From Selenomonadales bacterium (GTDB lineage Bacteria > Bacillota > Negativicutes > Sporomusales > UBA7701): a DNA stretch of 62,844 bases. Positions 1 to 11,074 of this stretch are shown here, piece by piece. Below the pieces are notes generated by a model that was not told the origin of the DNA, did no database searches, and saw nothing but the letters and a program-made list of their open reading frames with translations. A program made the translations under genes and the position numbers. Where the stretch lies: positions 1 to 62,844 of the forward strand of contig JARKNV010000064.1 in the NCBI GenBank assembly GCA_029976065.1. The letters run 5' to 3'. Each line of letters starts with the position of its first letter. Within the stretch, counting starts at the first letter, position 1.

Positions 1-20
1 GAGGAAGGAGGTATACGGGA

Positions 21-1706
21 ATGGATTATGCTGTCAACATCATCACCGTGATTCAGTTTTTCTTCGCGATCGTGATCGGCATGTACTTCTGGAATCTCCT
101 CCGTTCCCAGCAGGGCAACCGGATGGCCGTGGAGAGAGAGTCGAAGAAGGAGATGGAGAAGCTGCAGCGGCTGCGGGAGATTTCCCTGACCGAGCCGCTG
201 GCGGAGAAGACCCGTCCGGCCAGTTTCGGCGAGATCATCGGCCAGGCCGAGGGGCTGAAGGCGCTCCGGGCCGCGCTGTGCGGGCCGAATCCCCAGCACG
301 TGATCATGTACGGGCCGCCGGGGGTGGGCAAGACGGCCGCCGCCAGGCTGGTGCTGGAGGAGGCCAAACGCAACCCGCTGTCGCCGTTCGGGCCGAGTGC
401 GAAGTTTATCGAGATGGACGCGACCACGGCGCGGTTCGACGAGCGCGGCATCGCCGACCCGCTGATCGGCACGGTGCACGACCCGATATACCAGGGCGCC
501 GGGCCGCTGGGGATCGCCGGCATCCCCCAGCCCAAGCCGGGGGCGGTGACCAAGGCCCACGGGGGGCTGCTGTTCATCGACGAGATCGGCGAGCTGCACC
601 ATATTCAGATGAACAAGCTGCTGAAGGTGCTGGAGGACCGCAAGGTTTTCCTCGAGAGTTCGTACTACAATACCGAGGACACCAACATACCGTCCCATAT
701 CCACGACATCTTCCAGAACGGCCTGCCCGCCGATTTCCGCCTGATCGGGGCGACGACCCGCATGCCGCAGGATATCCCGCCGGCCATCCGTTCGCGGTGC
801 GTGGAGATTTTCTTCCGGCCGCTGCTGGCCGACGAGGTGGCGCTGATCGCCCGCAACGCCGTCCGCAAGGTCGAGCTGACCATCGACGAGGCGGCGGTCG
901 AGGTTATCAAGCGGTACGCGACCAACGGCCGCGAGGCGGTGAATATCGTCCAGATCGTGGCCGGCGTGGCGCTGAACGACGGCAAGAAGAACATCGGGGC
1001 CGCCGATGTGGAATGGGTGGTGAATTTCGGCCAGTACAGCCCGCAGCCGGAGCGGAAGATCCCGGCCAAGCCCCAGGTGGGGTTCGCCAACGGACTGGCG
1101 GTCTATGGTGCTAACGTCGGCGCGTTGATGGAGATCGAGGTGTCGGTGGTGCCGAACGCGTTCGGCAGCGGCAAGCTGACGGTGACCGGGGTGGTGGATG
1201 AAGAGGAGATCGGCGTCCCGGGGCGGACGATGCGCCGCAAGAGCATGGCCCGGGGATCGCTGGAGAATGTACTTACCGTGTTGTGGAGCCGCTTCGGTAT
1301 CGATTACCATAAGTACGACATCCACGTGAATTTTCCCGGAGGCGGGCCGGTCGACGGACCGTCGGCGGGTGTGACGGCGGCAGCGGCGATTTATTCGGCG
1401 GTGAACAATATCCCGATCGACAACACAGTGGCGATGACGGGGGAGATTTCCATCCGCGGCCTGGTAAAACCTGTCGGTGGGGTGAGCGCTAAAATCAATG
1501 CTGCCAAGCAGGCGGGCGCGCACCGGGTGATCATTCCCAAGGAAAACTGGCAGGAGCTGTATAGAACGATCGGGGTTGAGGTGGTGACGGCGGAGACGAT
1601 CGACGAGGTGCTGCGCCACGCGCTGGTGAAGGTCGGGGACCTGTGCCGGCTGGAGGTGCTGACGCCGAAGCACGATTTTCTGCCGGCAGCGGGGATGAAG
1701 ATGTGA
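21..1706 (+). CDS. lonB: ATP-dependent protease LonB
   Basis: Membrane-anchored AAA+ serine protease of the LonB type found in spore-forming Firmicutes, 561 residues. An N-terminal membrane segment (about residues 5-25) is followed by a charged helix. Walker A (GPPGVGKT) is at 98-105, and an AAA+ module carries FIDEIGEL as Walker B. The C-terminal Lon protease domain has the catalytic pair S448 (in DGPSAG) and K491, 43 residues apart as in Lon. The large substrate-binding N domain of true Lon is absent, which separates it from the neighbour downstream. ATG follows a GGAGG site. It lies directly upstream of lon, as in other Firmicutes. In Bacillus LonB acts in the forespore; that role here is inferred. 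Confidence 0.93.
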   Translation: MDYAVNIITVIQFFFAIVIGMYFWNLLRSQQGNRMAVERESKKEMEKLQRLREISLTEPLAEKTRPASFGEIIGQAEGLKALRAALCGPNPQHVIMYGPPGVGKTAAARLVLEEAKRNPLSPFGPSAKFIEMDATTARFDERGIADPLIGTVHDPIYQGAGPLGIAGIPQPKPGAVTKAHGGLLFIDEIGELHHIQMNKLLKVLEDRKVFLESSYYNTEDTNIPSHIHDIFQNGLPADFRLIGATTRMPQDIPPAIRSRCVEIFFRPLLADEVALIARNAVRKVELTIDEAAVEVIKRYATNGREAVNIVQIVAGVALNDGKKNIGAADVEWVVNFGQYSPQPERKIPAKPQVGFANGLAVYGANVGALMEIEVSVVPNAFGSGKLTVTGVVDEEEIGVPGRTMRRKSMARGSLENVLTVLWSRFGIDYHKYDIHVNFPGGGPVDGPSAGVTAAAAIYSAVNNIPIDNTVAMTGEISIRGLVKPVGGVSAKINAAKQAGAHRVIIPKENWQELYRTIGVEVVTAETIDEVLRHALVKVGDLCRLEVLTPKHDFLPAAGMKM

Positions 1707-1708
1707 AG

Positions 1709-1740
1709 AAGGGGCCGATTAATCGGCCCCTTTGGTTTGC
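1709..1740 (+). terminator. Intrinsic terminator after lonB
   Basis: A 24-base perfect palindrome (AAGGGGCCGATT and its complement, 1709-1732) starts just after the lonB stop and is followed by a T-rich stretch. It should separate lonB from lon. An AT-rich palindrome (ATATTTATAAATAT, 1833-1846) lies between this and lon and could be an operator, but I cannot name a regulator. Confidence 0.7.
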
Positions 1741-1893
1741 GGTACCGTCTATATATGCCGGCAGGCGAAATATGGCAAAATGCATCAACGCGGGTAGGGG
1801 GAGTATAGAGGATTTTTCCCGCGGTCATGAGAATATTTATAAATATCGACGTTGAAACTAACACTGCCACGCGAATCGAAGGAGGCGACTCTG

Positions 1894-4205
<2,312 letters not shown>

Positions 4206-4209
<4 letters not shown>

Positions 4210-4838
4210 GCATGGGGGCGGCGACGCCGAACGTGACGGCGGCCCGTTATCTGGCGTCCGCCGTCCGGGCCGACCAGTATCCGGAGGGAGATTTCGCCGA
4301 GGTGGCTTTCATCGGCCGCTCGAATGTGGGCAAATCGTCGCTGATCAATTCGCTGTGCCGCCACGGCGGGCTGGCCCGCACGAGCGCCACGCCCGGCAAG
4401 ACGCAGACGATCAATTTCTACTCCGTGGGCCTGAAGTACAGCGAGGAGGAGCGGCGCCAGTTCCTGCTCGTCGACCTGCCGGGCTACGGCTACGCCCGCA
4501 CCGGCCGGGCGGCGCGCCGCCAGTGGACGAAGTTCATCGACGAGTATCTGGCCGCGTCGCCGCGGCTGCGGCTGGTATGCCAGCTGATCGACAGCCGCCA
4601 CCCGCCGATGGCCAGCGACCTGGAAGCTTACCGGCGGCTGGCCGAGCTCGGCCGGCCGGTGCAGGTGGTGGCGACGAAGACCGACAAGCTTTCCCGCCAG
4701 ACGGCCAGGAAGAACGTGGCGGTCATCCGCGCCGGCCTGGCGCTGCCGGAGGGCGCGGATGTGATCGCGTATTCGGCGACGGAGGGGACGGGGCGGAGCG
4801 AACTTCTTGACGTAATCAGCCACATTTTGCTAAAATAG
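4206..4838 (+). CDS. engB: Ribosome biogenesis GTPase EngB (YsxC/YihA)
   Basis: Small Ras-like GTPase needed for late assembly of the 50S ribosomal subunit. The 210-residue protein has G1 GRSNVGKSS at 37-45, the switch region with [12 protein letters not shown]3 DLPGYGYA near 90-97 and G4 TKTDK. These are the family signatures, including the PGYGYA form of G3. It overlaps the lon stop by four bases (ATGA), and the lon-engB pairing is a conserved gene order. A hairpin with a broken T tract follows the stop. Confidence 0.96.
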
Positions 4839-4846
4839 AGGTATAG

Positions 4847-4877
4847 AGGGGCAGGCCAGTCTGCCCTTTGTTATTTT
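4847..4877 (+). terminator. Probable terminator after engB
   Basis: Stem GGGCAG/CTGCCC (arms 4849-4854 and 4861-4866, six-base loop), extendable by two weak pairs, followed by TTTGTTATTTT. It overlaps the leader of the next gene, so it may attenuate rather than fully stop transcription. Confidence 0.45.
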
Positions 4878-4888
4878 CAGGGGGAACT

Positions 4889-5341
4889 ATGCTGACCGAC
4901 TTCGACAAGCAGTTGCTGAATATCGTCCAGAGCGACATACCGCTGGTTTCCCGGCCGTTCGCGGCCGTGGCCGAGCGGCTGGGGGCCGACGAGGCGACGG
5001 TGGTCGCGCGGCTGAGGTTTCTCCGCGACAACGGCTTTATCCGCCGCATCGGCCCGTTTTTCGATTCGGCGCGGCTGAATTATGTGAGCACGCTGGTGGC
5101 GCTGGCGGTCGAGCCGGACGACCTGCCCGCGGTGGCGGCGGCGGTGAACGCTTATCCGGGCGTCACCCATAACTATGAGCGGGAAGGGGAGTACAACCTG
5201 TGGTTCGCGCTCCTCGCCCCCGGCCCGGCGGCCCAGGAGAGGGTGCTGGCGGAGGTGGCCCGCCTGCCGGGGATCAAGGGGATGCTGAATCTGCCGGCGA
5301 CGAAGAAGTTCAAGGTTAATGTGCGTTTTACGCTGGAGTAG
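4889..5341 (+). CDS. ahbA: Siroheme decarboxylase subunit, AsnC/Lrp-like (AhbA-type)
   Basis: Lrp/AsnC-fold protein of about 150 residues: N-terminal winged helix (LTDFDKQLLNIVQSDIPLV) and C-terminal ligand domain. The segment GVTHNYEREGEYNLWF matches the THNY-x-RE-x-x-YN motif shared by AhbA/AhbB and the NirD/L/G/H proteins, which remove acetate side chains from siroheme to make 12,18-didecarboxysiroheme. Many databases call such proteins AsnC regulators. I favour the enzyme because two dissimilar copies sit in tandem. ATG 4889 has GGGGGA upstream. Which copy is A and which is B is not certain. Confidence 0.68.
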   Translation: MLTDFDKQLLNIVQSDIPLVSRPFAAVAERLGADEATVVARLRFLRDNGFIRRIGPFFDSARLNYVSTLVALAVEPDDLPAVAAAVNAYPGVTHNYEREGEYNLWFALLAPGPAAQERVLAEVARLPGIKGMLNLPATKKFKVNVRFTLE

Positions 5342-5348
5342 GTGAGAA

Positions 5349-5828
5349 ATGCTGGACGAACTCGACCGGAAGATTATCGCCGCGATGCAGGACGATCTGC
5401 CGCTGGTGCCCGAGCCGTACAAGGCGGTGGCCGAACGGCTGGGGATAAGCGAGGACGAGCTGCTGGCGCGGCTGAAGGGCTACCTGGCCAGGGGCGAGAT
5501 GCGGCGGATGGGGGCGGTGCTGCGGCACCGCGAGATCGGCTACGCCGCGAATGCGCTGTGCGCCTGGACGGTGCCGCCCGCCGACCTGGAGAGAGCGGCG
5601 GCGGCGATGATGCGGAGCCCGGCGGTGACGCATTGTTACGCGCGCGTGCCGCGGGAGGGCTGGCCCTATAATTTTTATATCATGCTTCACGGCCATACCC
5701 GCGAGGAGTGTTCCCGGCTGGCGTCCGCCCTGGCGGACGGGCTCGGCCTGGGGAAATCCGTCATGCTTTTTTCCACCAAGGAGTGGAAGAAGACGAGTAT
5801 GCGTTATTTTGGGGAGGGAGAAAGGTGA
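5349..5828 (+). CDS. ahbB: Siroheme decarboxylase subunit, AsnC/Lrp-like (AhbB-type)
   Basis: Second Lrp/AsnC-fold protein, 159 residues, seven bases after the first. It shares the same DNA-binding-like N-terminus (LDELDRKIIAAMQDDLPLVPEPYKAVAERLG) but has a distinct core motif, THCYARVPREGWPYNFYIM, followed by HGHTREEC, typical of the partner subunit in AhbAB and NirGH pairs. The two proteins probably form a heterodimer in the alternative siroheme-to-heme b route, which would need AhbC and AhbD from elsewhere in the genome. Its stop overlaps the GTG start of ptb, so the three genes look like one operon. Confidence 0.68.
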   Translation: MLDELDRKIIAAMQDDLPLVPEPYKAVAERLGISEDELLARLKGYLARGEMRRMGAVLRHREIGYAANALCAWTVPPADLERAAAAMMRSPAVTHCYARVPREGWPYNFYIMLHGHTREECSRLASALADGLGLGKSVMLFSTKEWKKTSMRYFGEGER

Positions 5829-6733
5829 TCAGGAGGTTCGAGGAGCTGCTGGCGGCGGTCCGCAGCCTGCCGCCCTGCCGGGTGGCGGTGGCGGCGGCCC
5901 ATGACGATGTGGTGCTGGCGGCGGTGCGGGACGCGCGGGCGCGGGGCATCGCCGATTTCGTGCTGGTCGGCGACCAGGCGAGGATTAGTTCCCTGGCGGA
6001 CGCCGCGGGGGTGAATCTCGCCGCGGTGGAGGTCGTGCACGAGCCGGACGCGCGGCAGGCGGCCCGCCTGGCGGCGTCGATGGTGGGGAGCGGCCGGGCC
6101 GATATGCTGATGAAGGGGCTCATCGGCACGGGCGATTTCCTGCGGGCGCTGCTGGACAAGGAGGCGGGCCTGAGGACGGGCTCGCTCCTCAGCCATGTAT
6201 TCGTCATCGAGCTGGCCGGCCGGGACAAGCTGCTGTTTCTGACCGACGCGGCGATGAATGTCAGCCCGACGCTGGCCGATAAAAAAGCCATCATCGATAA
6301 TGCCGTTACGCTGGCGGGTGCTTTGGGCGTCGACCCGGTGCGGGTGGCCGTGCTGGCGGCGGTGGAGACGGTGGAGGAGGGCATGCCGGCGACGCTGGAA
6401 GCGGCCGCGCTGGCGAAGATGGCCGATCGGGGCCAGATAAAGGGGGCGATCGTCGACGGCCCGCTGGCGCTGGACAACGCGGTCAGCGAGGAGGCGGCCC
6501 GCCACAAGGGGATCGTGAGCCCGGTGGCCGGCAAGGCGGACGTGCTGGTGGTGCCCGATATCGAGGCCGGCAATATGCTGGGCAAGTCGCTGGTTTATTT
6601 CGGCGGGTGCCGCATCGCCGGGCTGCTGATGGGCGCGGCCAAGCCGGTGGTAGTCACTTCGCGGGCCGACAGCGCGGAGTCGAAGCTGCTGTCGATCGCG
6701 CTGGGGGTCGTGCTGGCGAAGCGGCCAAGATAA
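5825..6733 (+). CDS. ptb: Phosphate butyryltransferase (phosphotransacylase family)
   Basis: Exchanges CoA for phosphate on butyryl-CoA or a branched-chain acyl-CoA, giving acyl phosphate for ATP formation by a kinase. The 302-residue length and the segments MLMKGLIGTGDFLRA, LFLTDAAMNVSP, GPLALDNAVS and VPDIEAGNMLGKSL are typical of Ptb rather than the longer Pta. I chose GTG 5825, overlapping the preceding stop as GTGA and preceded by GGGAGGGAG. The next operon encodes a 2-oxoacid:ferredoxin oxidoreductase that could supply branched acyl-CoA. No butyrate kinase gene is in the window. Acetyl-CoA as substrate cannot be excluded. Confidence 0.88.
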   Translation: MIRRFEELLAAVRSLPPCRVAVAAAHDDVVLAAVRDARARGIADFVLVGDQARISSLADAAGVNLAAVEVVHEPDARQAARLAASMVGSGRADMLMKGLIGTGDFLRALLDKEAGLRTGSLLSHVFVIELAGRDKLLFLTDAAMNVSPTLADKKAIIDNAVTLAGALGVDPVRVAVLAAVETVEEGMPATLEAAALAKMADRGQIKGAIVDGPLALDNAVSEEAARHKGIVSPVAGKADVLVVPDIEAGNMLGKSLVYFGGCRIAGLLMGAAKPVVVTSRADSAESKLLSIALGVVLAKRPR

Positions 6734-6758
6734 GATTGCATAAATTGCCCAGGAAAGC

Positions 6759-6785
6759 AGGATTTTGTTTAGGGGTCGAAGAATA
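6759..6785 (+). promoter_or_regulatory. Candidate sigma-H-type promoter
   Basis: AGGATTT at 6759-6765, eleven bases, then CGAAG at 6777-6781 resembles the AGGA-n-T / GAAT pattern of SigH promoters in spore formers. One -10 base differs. The implied transcript would run through several hairpins to the T8 tract at 6946-6953, so it could make a short RNA or be the promoter of the downstream operon. This is by-eye consensus matching only. Confidence 0.3.
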
Positions 6786-6895
6786 CGTGTATGTGAAAAA
6801 ACTGGTCAGGCCACCTGTCCGCTGGGATGCGCGCGGACAAGCGGTACATAGCGTATTTATCGCCGGTTGTTGGTAAAAACTAACGAATGATTATG

Positions 6896-6953
6896 AAGGT
6901 GCGGGTTTCCCGCCTTTGTATACGGAAGGTCTGAATCAGTCCGGATTTTTTTT
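6896..6953 (+). terminator. Tandem hairpins ending in T8
   Basis: First hairpin GCGGG-TTT-CCCGC with flanking AAG/CTT (6896-6916). Second hairpin GG-t-CTG/CAG-t-CC (6928-6942) is followed by GGA and eight T (6946-6953). The second stem is weak, but hairpin plus T tract is a plausible terminator for ptb or for a short upstream transcript. Confidence 0.45.
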
Positions 6954-7169
6954 GCCCTGGGGGCAGGTGACGGTTTCGCACGCCGTGCGCGGGGCGGAAT
7001 TGTGCTCTTGCGCCTTAAGCCGCAGATGTTGGGAAGCGCTCGGCGCCTGCGCCCGTGTGCCGCCGCCCTCGGCACGGTTGGACGCGGGCGGAGGCGCTTG
7101 CCTGCAGCGGCGGAACCGGGATTGATTCGACTTCCGGGGGTCATATTATTTTCAGGAGGTGGCTTATTT

Positions 7170-8237
7170 ATGGCCGAAGTTTCACTGCAAGGTGAACAGA
7201 GAGTATTCATGACTGGCAACGAGGTCGTTGCCTGGGCTGCCGTGGCAGCGAAGGTCGATATCATGTACGGGTATCCCATTACCCCCCAGAACGAGATCAT
7301 GCACTATTGGACAAGGCTGGCGCCCAAATACGGCAAACGGTTCCTCCAGACGGAGGACGAGATTTCCGCCGGTTTCACGATGCTGGGCGGCGTCATGACC
7401 GGGCGCAAGTCGTTCACGGCGACCGCCGGCCCGGGCAACGTGCTGATGCAGGAGTCGTGCGTGATGGCCGAGATGATGCGCCTGCCCGCGGTGTACGTGA
7501 TCCAGCAGCGGGGCGGCCCGTCGACGGCTACGGTTATCTATGCCCAGCAGGAGACGCAGCTTACCTGTTTCGGCGGCAACGGCGAAGGCCACCGCATCGT
7601 GTATTCGACTTCCACCCACCAGGAGTTGTTCGATTATACCCTGAAGGCTTTCAACGCCGCCTGGACGTACCGTTTCCCGTCCTTCGTGCTCGGCGACGGC
7701 TATCAGGCCAAGATGCGCGAGCCGCTGACGATTTACGAGGCGGCCGCCAGGGGCGTGAAACTGGTGCCGACGACCCCGCTGGTGGGCGAGGCCAACGGCA
7801 AGTTCAAGCATCTCCGCAATACCTATAATACGGAGGACGAGCTGTACGAGGTCGTCATGGCCAACCAGCGGGACTGGGACGCCATGGCTCCCCAGATCGT
7901 CGAATGGAAGGATATGGAGTGCCAGGACGCCGACGTGGTGTTCGTCTGCCACGGCGTGGTCGCCCGCGCGGCCATCGGCGCCGTCGAGGAGTTGCGCTCC
8001 CAGGGTAAGAAGGTCGGTCTCTTCCGCCCCGTTACCGTTCGCCCCTTCCCGGAAAAACAGCTGGTGGACGCGGTGAAAAACGCCAAGAAGCTGGTTGTGG
8101 CCGAGTCGGCGTACGGTCAGTTGTTGAAGATGGTGGAGGTCGCCACCCGCGGCACGAAGGTCGAGATCGTCCCGATGCTTCGCCCCGGTATCGGCATCAC
8201 CACCGAAGAACTCGTGGAACAATACAACAATCTGTAA
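7170..8237 (+). CDS. vorB: 2-oxoacid:ferredoxin oxidoreductase, alpha subunit (VorB/KorA-type)
   Basis: Alpha subunit of a ferredoxin-dependent 2-oxoacid oxidoreductase, 355 residues. It starts with TGNEVVAWAAVAAKVDIMYGYPITPQNE, the pyrimidine-binding domain with the GYPITP signature, and continues with TATAGPGNVLMQE and VYVIQQRGGPSTA. The second domain ends LRPGIGITTEELVEQ. ATG 7170 follows AGGAGG. A separate ferredoxin subunit and this length fit the VOR/KOR group better than fused pyruvate enzymes. Whether the substrate is 3-methyl-2-oxobutanoate or 2-oxoglutarate cannot be read; the nearby ptb favours branched-chain acids. Cytosolic. Confidence 0.85.
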   Translation: MAEVSLQGEQRVFMTGNEVVAWAAVAAKVDIMYGYPITPQNEIMHYWTRLAPKYGKRFLQTEDEISAGFTMLGGVMTGRKSFTATAGPGNVLMQESCVMAEMMRLPAVYVIQQRGGPSTATVIYAQQETQLTCFGGNGEGHRIVYSTSTHQELFDYTLKAFNAAWTYRFPSFVLGDGYQAKMREPLTIYEAAARGVKLVPTTPLVGEANGKFKHLRNTYNTEDELYEVVMANQRDWDAMAPQIVEWKDMECQDADVVFVCHGVVARAAIGAVEELRSQGKKVGLFRPVTVRPFPEKQLVDAVKNAKKLVVAESAYGQLLKMVEVATRGTKVEIVPMLRPGIGITTEELVEQYNNL

Positions 8238-8255
8238 TGGCAGGGGGAAGATAGC

Positions 8256-9029
<774 letters not shown>

Positions 9030-9030
9030 C

Positions 9031-9750
9031 ATGGCAAAAGTCGTAAAAATAGCCCTGGCCGGTGAAGGCGGGCAAGGCGTTCAGTCGATTGCCGAGATTC
9101 TGGCCGAGGCGGCCAACGAGGAAGGGAAAAACGCCCTTTATATTCCCAACTTCGGCGTCGAGCAGCGCGGCGGCGTTTCAATCGCCTATGTGCAGATTTC
9201 CGACGGGGGGATCGGCGCCCCGAAGTTCGTGAAGGCCGATATCCTCATTCCCCTGAGCCCGCGGGCGGTAAAGCGGACCAAGATGCACGCCGGCAAGGAT
9301 ACCGTGTATATTTACGACAATTCCCTCGTGCAGGAGGCGGAAGTCAACGATAACGTCATCGGCATGCAGTATTTCGACGTGACCCCGCCCTGCCCGACGG
9401 CCGACGAGGCCAATAAGGATCTCCAGCAGGATATGATCGCCGGCGAACCGAAGACCTGTTCGTTCACGAAGCCCGGCCCCGGCGTCGATCCCGCCGATAT
9501 CCCGACCAACGTCAAGAAGGTCATCGCCTGCCCCGCCAACGACCTCGCCAAGAACGAGCTGCATCCGCGGGTTTTCAACATCATCATCCTCGGCGCGATC
9601 ATCGCGGCCACCGAGGTGCTGCCGCTGGAAACCATCAAGAGGGCGCTCGACACCAAGCTCGGCGATAAGTTCAAGGCCGATCCCAAGCTGCGCGACATGA
9701 ACTTCAAGGCGCTCGACCGCGGCTACGAACTTATCAAGAGCGCGATGTAA
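9031..9750 (+). CDS. 2-oxoacid:ferredoxin oxidoreductase, gamma (CoA-binding) subunit
   Basis: The 239-residue gamma domain begins KIALAGEGGQGVQSIAEILAEAANEEGKNALY, the GxGGQGV signature. It then shows NFGVEQRGGVSIAYVQIS (the Q-RGG motif) and ADILIPLSP. It binds and positions CoA for release of acyl-CoA. ATG 9031 comes two bases after the beta-subunit stop, with GGAGGG in the end of the beta gene as ribosome site. The protein is somewhat longer than the usual 180-190 residues because of an extra middle segment around 105-160; no function is evident for it. Confidence 0.85.
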   Translation: MAKVVKIALAGEGGQGVQSIAEILAEAANEEGKNALYIPNFGVEQRGGVSIAYVQISDGGIGAPKFVKADILIPLSPRAVKRTKMHAGKDTVYIYDNSLVQEAEVNDNVIGMQYFDVTPPCPTADEANKDLQQDMIAGEPKTCSFTKPGPGVDPADIPTNVKKVIACPANDLAKNELHPRVFNIIILGAIIAATEVLPLETIKRALDTKLGDKFKADPKLRDMNFKALDRGYELIKSAM

Positions 9751-9764
9751 GGAGGGGTACGAAG

Positions 9765-10013
9765 ATGGCAAAAGTTAACTGGGAGTCGGCTGTTTACGAG
9801 AGCAACAAAGGTATGTGGGCGGTGTTCGCCGGATTGTGCAAGGGCTGCGGCCTGTGTATCGAGAAATGCCCGGTGAAGTGCATCAGCTGGTCCGAGGGTC
9901 TGGGCGTGTACGGCACGCCCCGCGTGGAAGCGGACATGGAAAAATGCATCACCTGCGGCATCTGCCAGATGGTTTGCCCCGATTGCGCAATCAGGGTCGA
10001 AAAGAAGAAATAG
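9765..10013 (+). CDS. 2-oxoacid:ferredoxin oxidoreductase, delta (2x4Fe-4S ferredoxin) subunit
   Basis: Small ferredoxin, 82 residues, with two cluster motifs: CKGCGLCIEKCP near 29-40 and CITCGICQMVCPDCA near 66-80. It passes electrons from the TPP subunit to free ferredoxin. GGAGGGG precedes the ATG. It closes the four-gene operon (alpha, beta, gamma, delta). Having delta as a separate gene is characteristic of the VOR and KOR enzymes. Confidence 0.88.
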   Translation: MAKVNWESAVYESNKGMWAVFAGLCKGCGLCIEKCPVKCISWSEGLGVYGTPRVEADMEKCITCGICQMVCPDCAIRVEKKK

Positions 10014-10090
10014 TTGCCGCCTATGGACTGACCAGGAGGGGATAGTGTATTATAGAAGCAGATTTTGAGGTTGGTCAGGAGACTTTGACG

Positions 10091-11059
10091 GTGAAAAAAC
10101 ACGCCATTTTTGCTCTGGCACAGACCGAACTAGCAGACGTAGAACAGGAACTGGCTTCTATAATCCGTTCCCGGGTCGACCTGGTCACCGATATCGGCAG
10201 CCATTTGCTCAGGGCGGGCGGCAAGCGTCTGCGGCCCGCCCTGTATATCCTTTGCGCCAAGAGCGGCAAGCCGGACCCTGCGGTGCTCACGCCTGTGGCC
10301 GCGGCCATCGAGCTTATCCATATGGCCACGCTGGTGCACGACGACGTTATCGACAACGCGGCGACGCGCCGGGGAATCGCCACCGCCAACGCCCGCTGGG
10401 GCAACCACGTGACCGTGCTGGCGGGAGATTTCCTCTTCGCCAAGGCATTTTCCCTGATTGCCGTCCACGGCGGCAACGAGGCCCTAAGGATTCTTACCGG
10501 CACGATCTGTGCCATCTGCGAGGGGGAGATCAGCCAGGCCAAGGATTTGTTCAACCCCCGGCAAACCGAGGAAGATTATCTTGCCCGAATCGGCAACAAA
10601 ACGGCTGGCTTTATCGCCGCCAGTTGCGAACTCGGCGCAATTACCGCCGGCCTTCCGCCCGCCGACGTCGAAGCCTTGCGGCATTACGGCTACGCGATCG
10701 GGATGGCTTTCCAGATTACCGACGACCTGCTCGATGTGACGGCGTCGTCGGAACAGATCGGCAAACCGGCCGGCAACGATCTGCGCCAAGGCGTCTTGAC
10801 ACTGCCTATCATCTACGCCCTGCAGCACAGCCCCCAGGCGGGGGAACTGCGCCGGATCATCGAAGCCCGCGACATGGCGGACGAGCAGGTGCGACGGGGC
10901 ATCGCCGCCGTGCATATGACTGATGCTGTGGAATACTGCTACAGCCGGGTGAGCGATTACCTGGCGACCGCGCGCCGCGTCCTGCCGTCTTCGCTGCCGG
11001 CAGAGGTGCACGCTTCGCTGCGGAATATAGCGGATTTCGTAGGACTCCGCAAATATTAG
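10091..11059 (+). CDS. Polyprenyl diphosphate synthase (trans, long chain)
   Basis: Elongates farnesyl- or geranyl-diphosphate with isopentenyl diphosphate to make a long isoprenoid tail, probably for menaquinone. About 322 residues from GTG 10091; AGGAG lies at 10076-10081, and TTG 10085 would be too close. GGKRLRPALYIL, the first aspartate-rich motif DDVID (84-88) and the second DDLLD (211-215) are all present. Residues before the first motif (ELIHMATLVH) suggest a long product (heptaprenyl or longer), but chain length is inference. The UbiD/UbiA pair at 16.5-18.8 kb could use its product. Confidence 0.88.
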   Translation: MKKHAIFALAQTELADVEQELASIIRSRVDLVTDIGSHLLRAGGKRLRPALYILCAKSGKPDPAVLTPVAAAIELIHMATLVHDDVIDNAATRRGIATANARWGNHVTVLAGDFLFAKAFSLIAVHGGNEALRILTGTICAICEGEISQAKDLFNPRQTEEDYLARIGNKTAGFIAASCELGAITAGLPPADVEALRHYGYAIGMAFQITDDLLDVTASSEQIGKPAGNDLRQGVLTLPIIYALQHSPQAGELRRIIEARDMADEQVRRGIAAVHMTDAVEYCYSRVSDYLATARRVLPSSLPAEVHASLRNIADFVGLRKY

Positions 11060-11074
11060 CCTCACGGAGGAAGC

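Larger units (their letters stand above)
6734..7169. other. Structured intergenic region between ptb and the oxidoreductase operon
   Basis: No convincing gene. It contains a sigma-H-like promoter candidate (6759-6781), hairpins at 6896-6916 and 6928-6942 with a run of eight T, and a GC-rich imperfect stem-loop at 7044-7096 in the leader of the next operon. The open frame running from 7002 into the alpha-subunit gene is GC-rich leader, because the ribosome site (AGGAGG, 7155-7160) points to ATG 7170. Confidence 0.5.

Noticed and set aside
7002..7169. An N-terminal extension of the oxidoreductase alpha subunit
   Set aside because: The extension is Arg/Pro-rich, overlaps a hairpin, and AGGAGG points to ATG 7170, which gives the normal family N-terminus.
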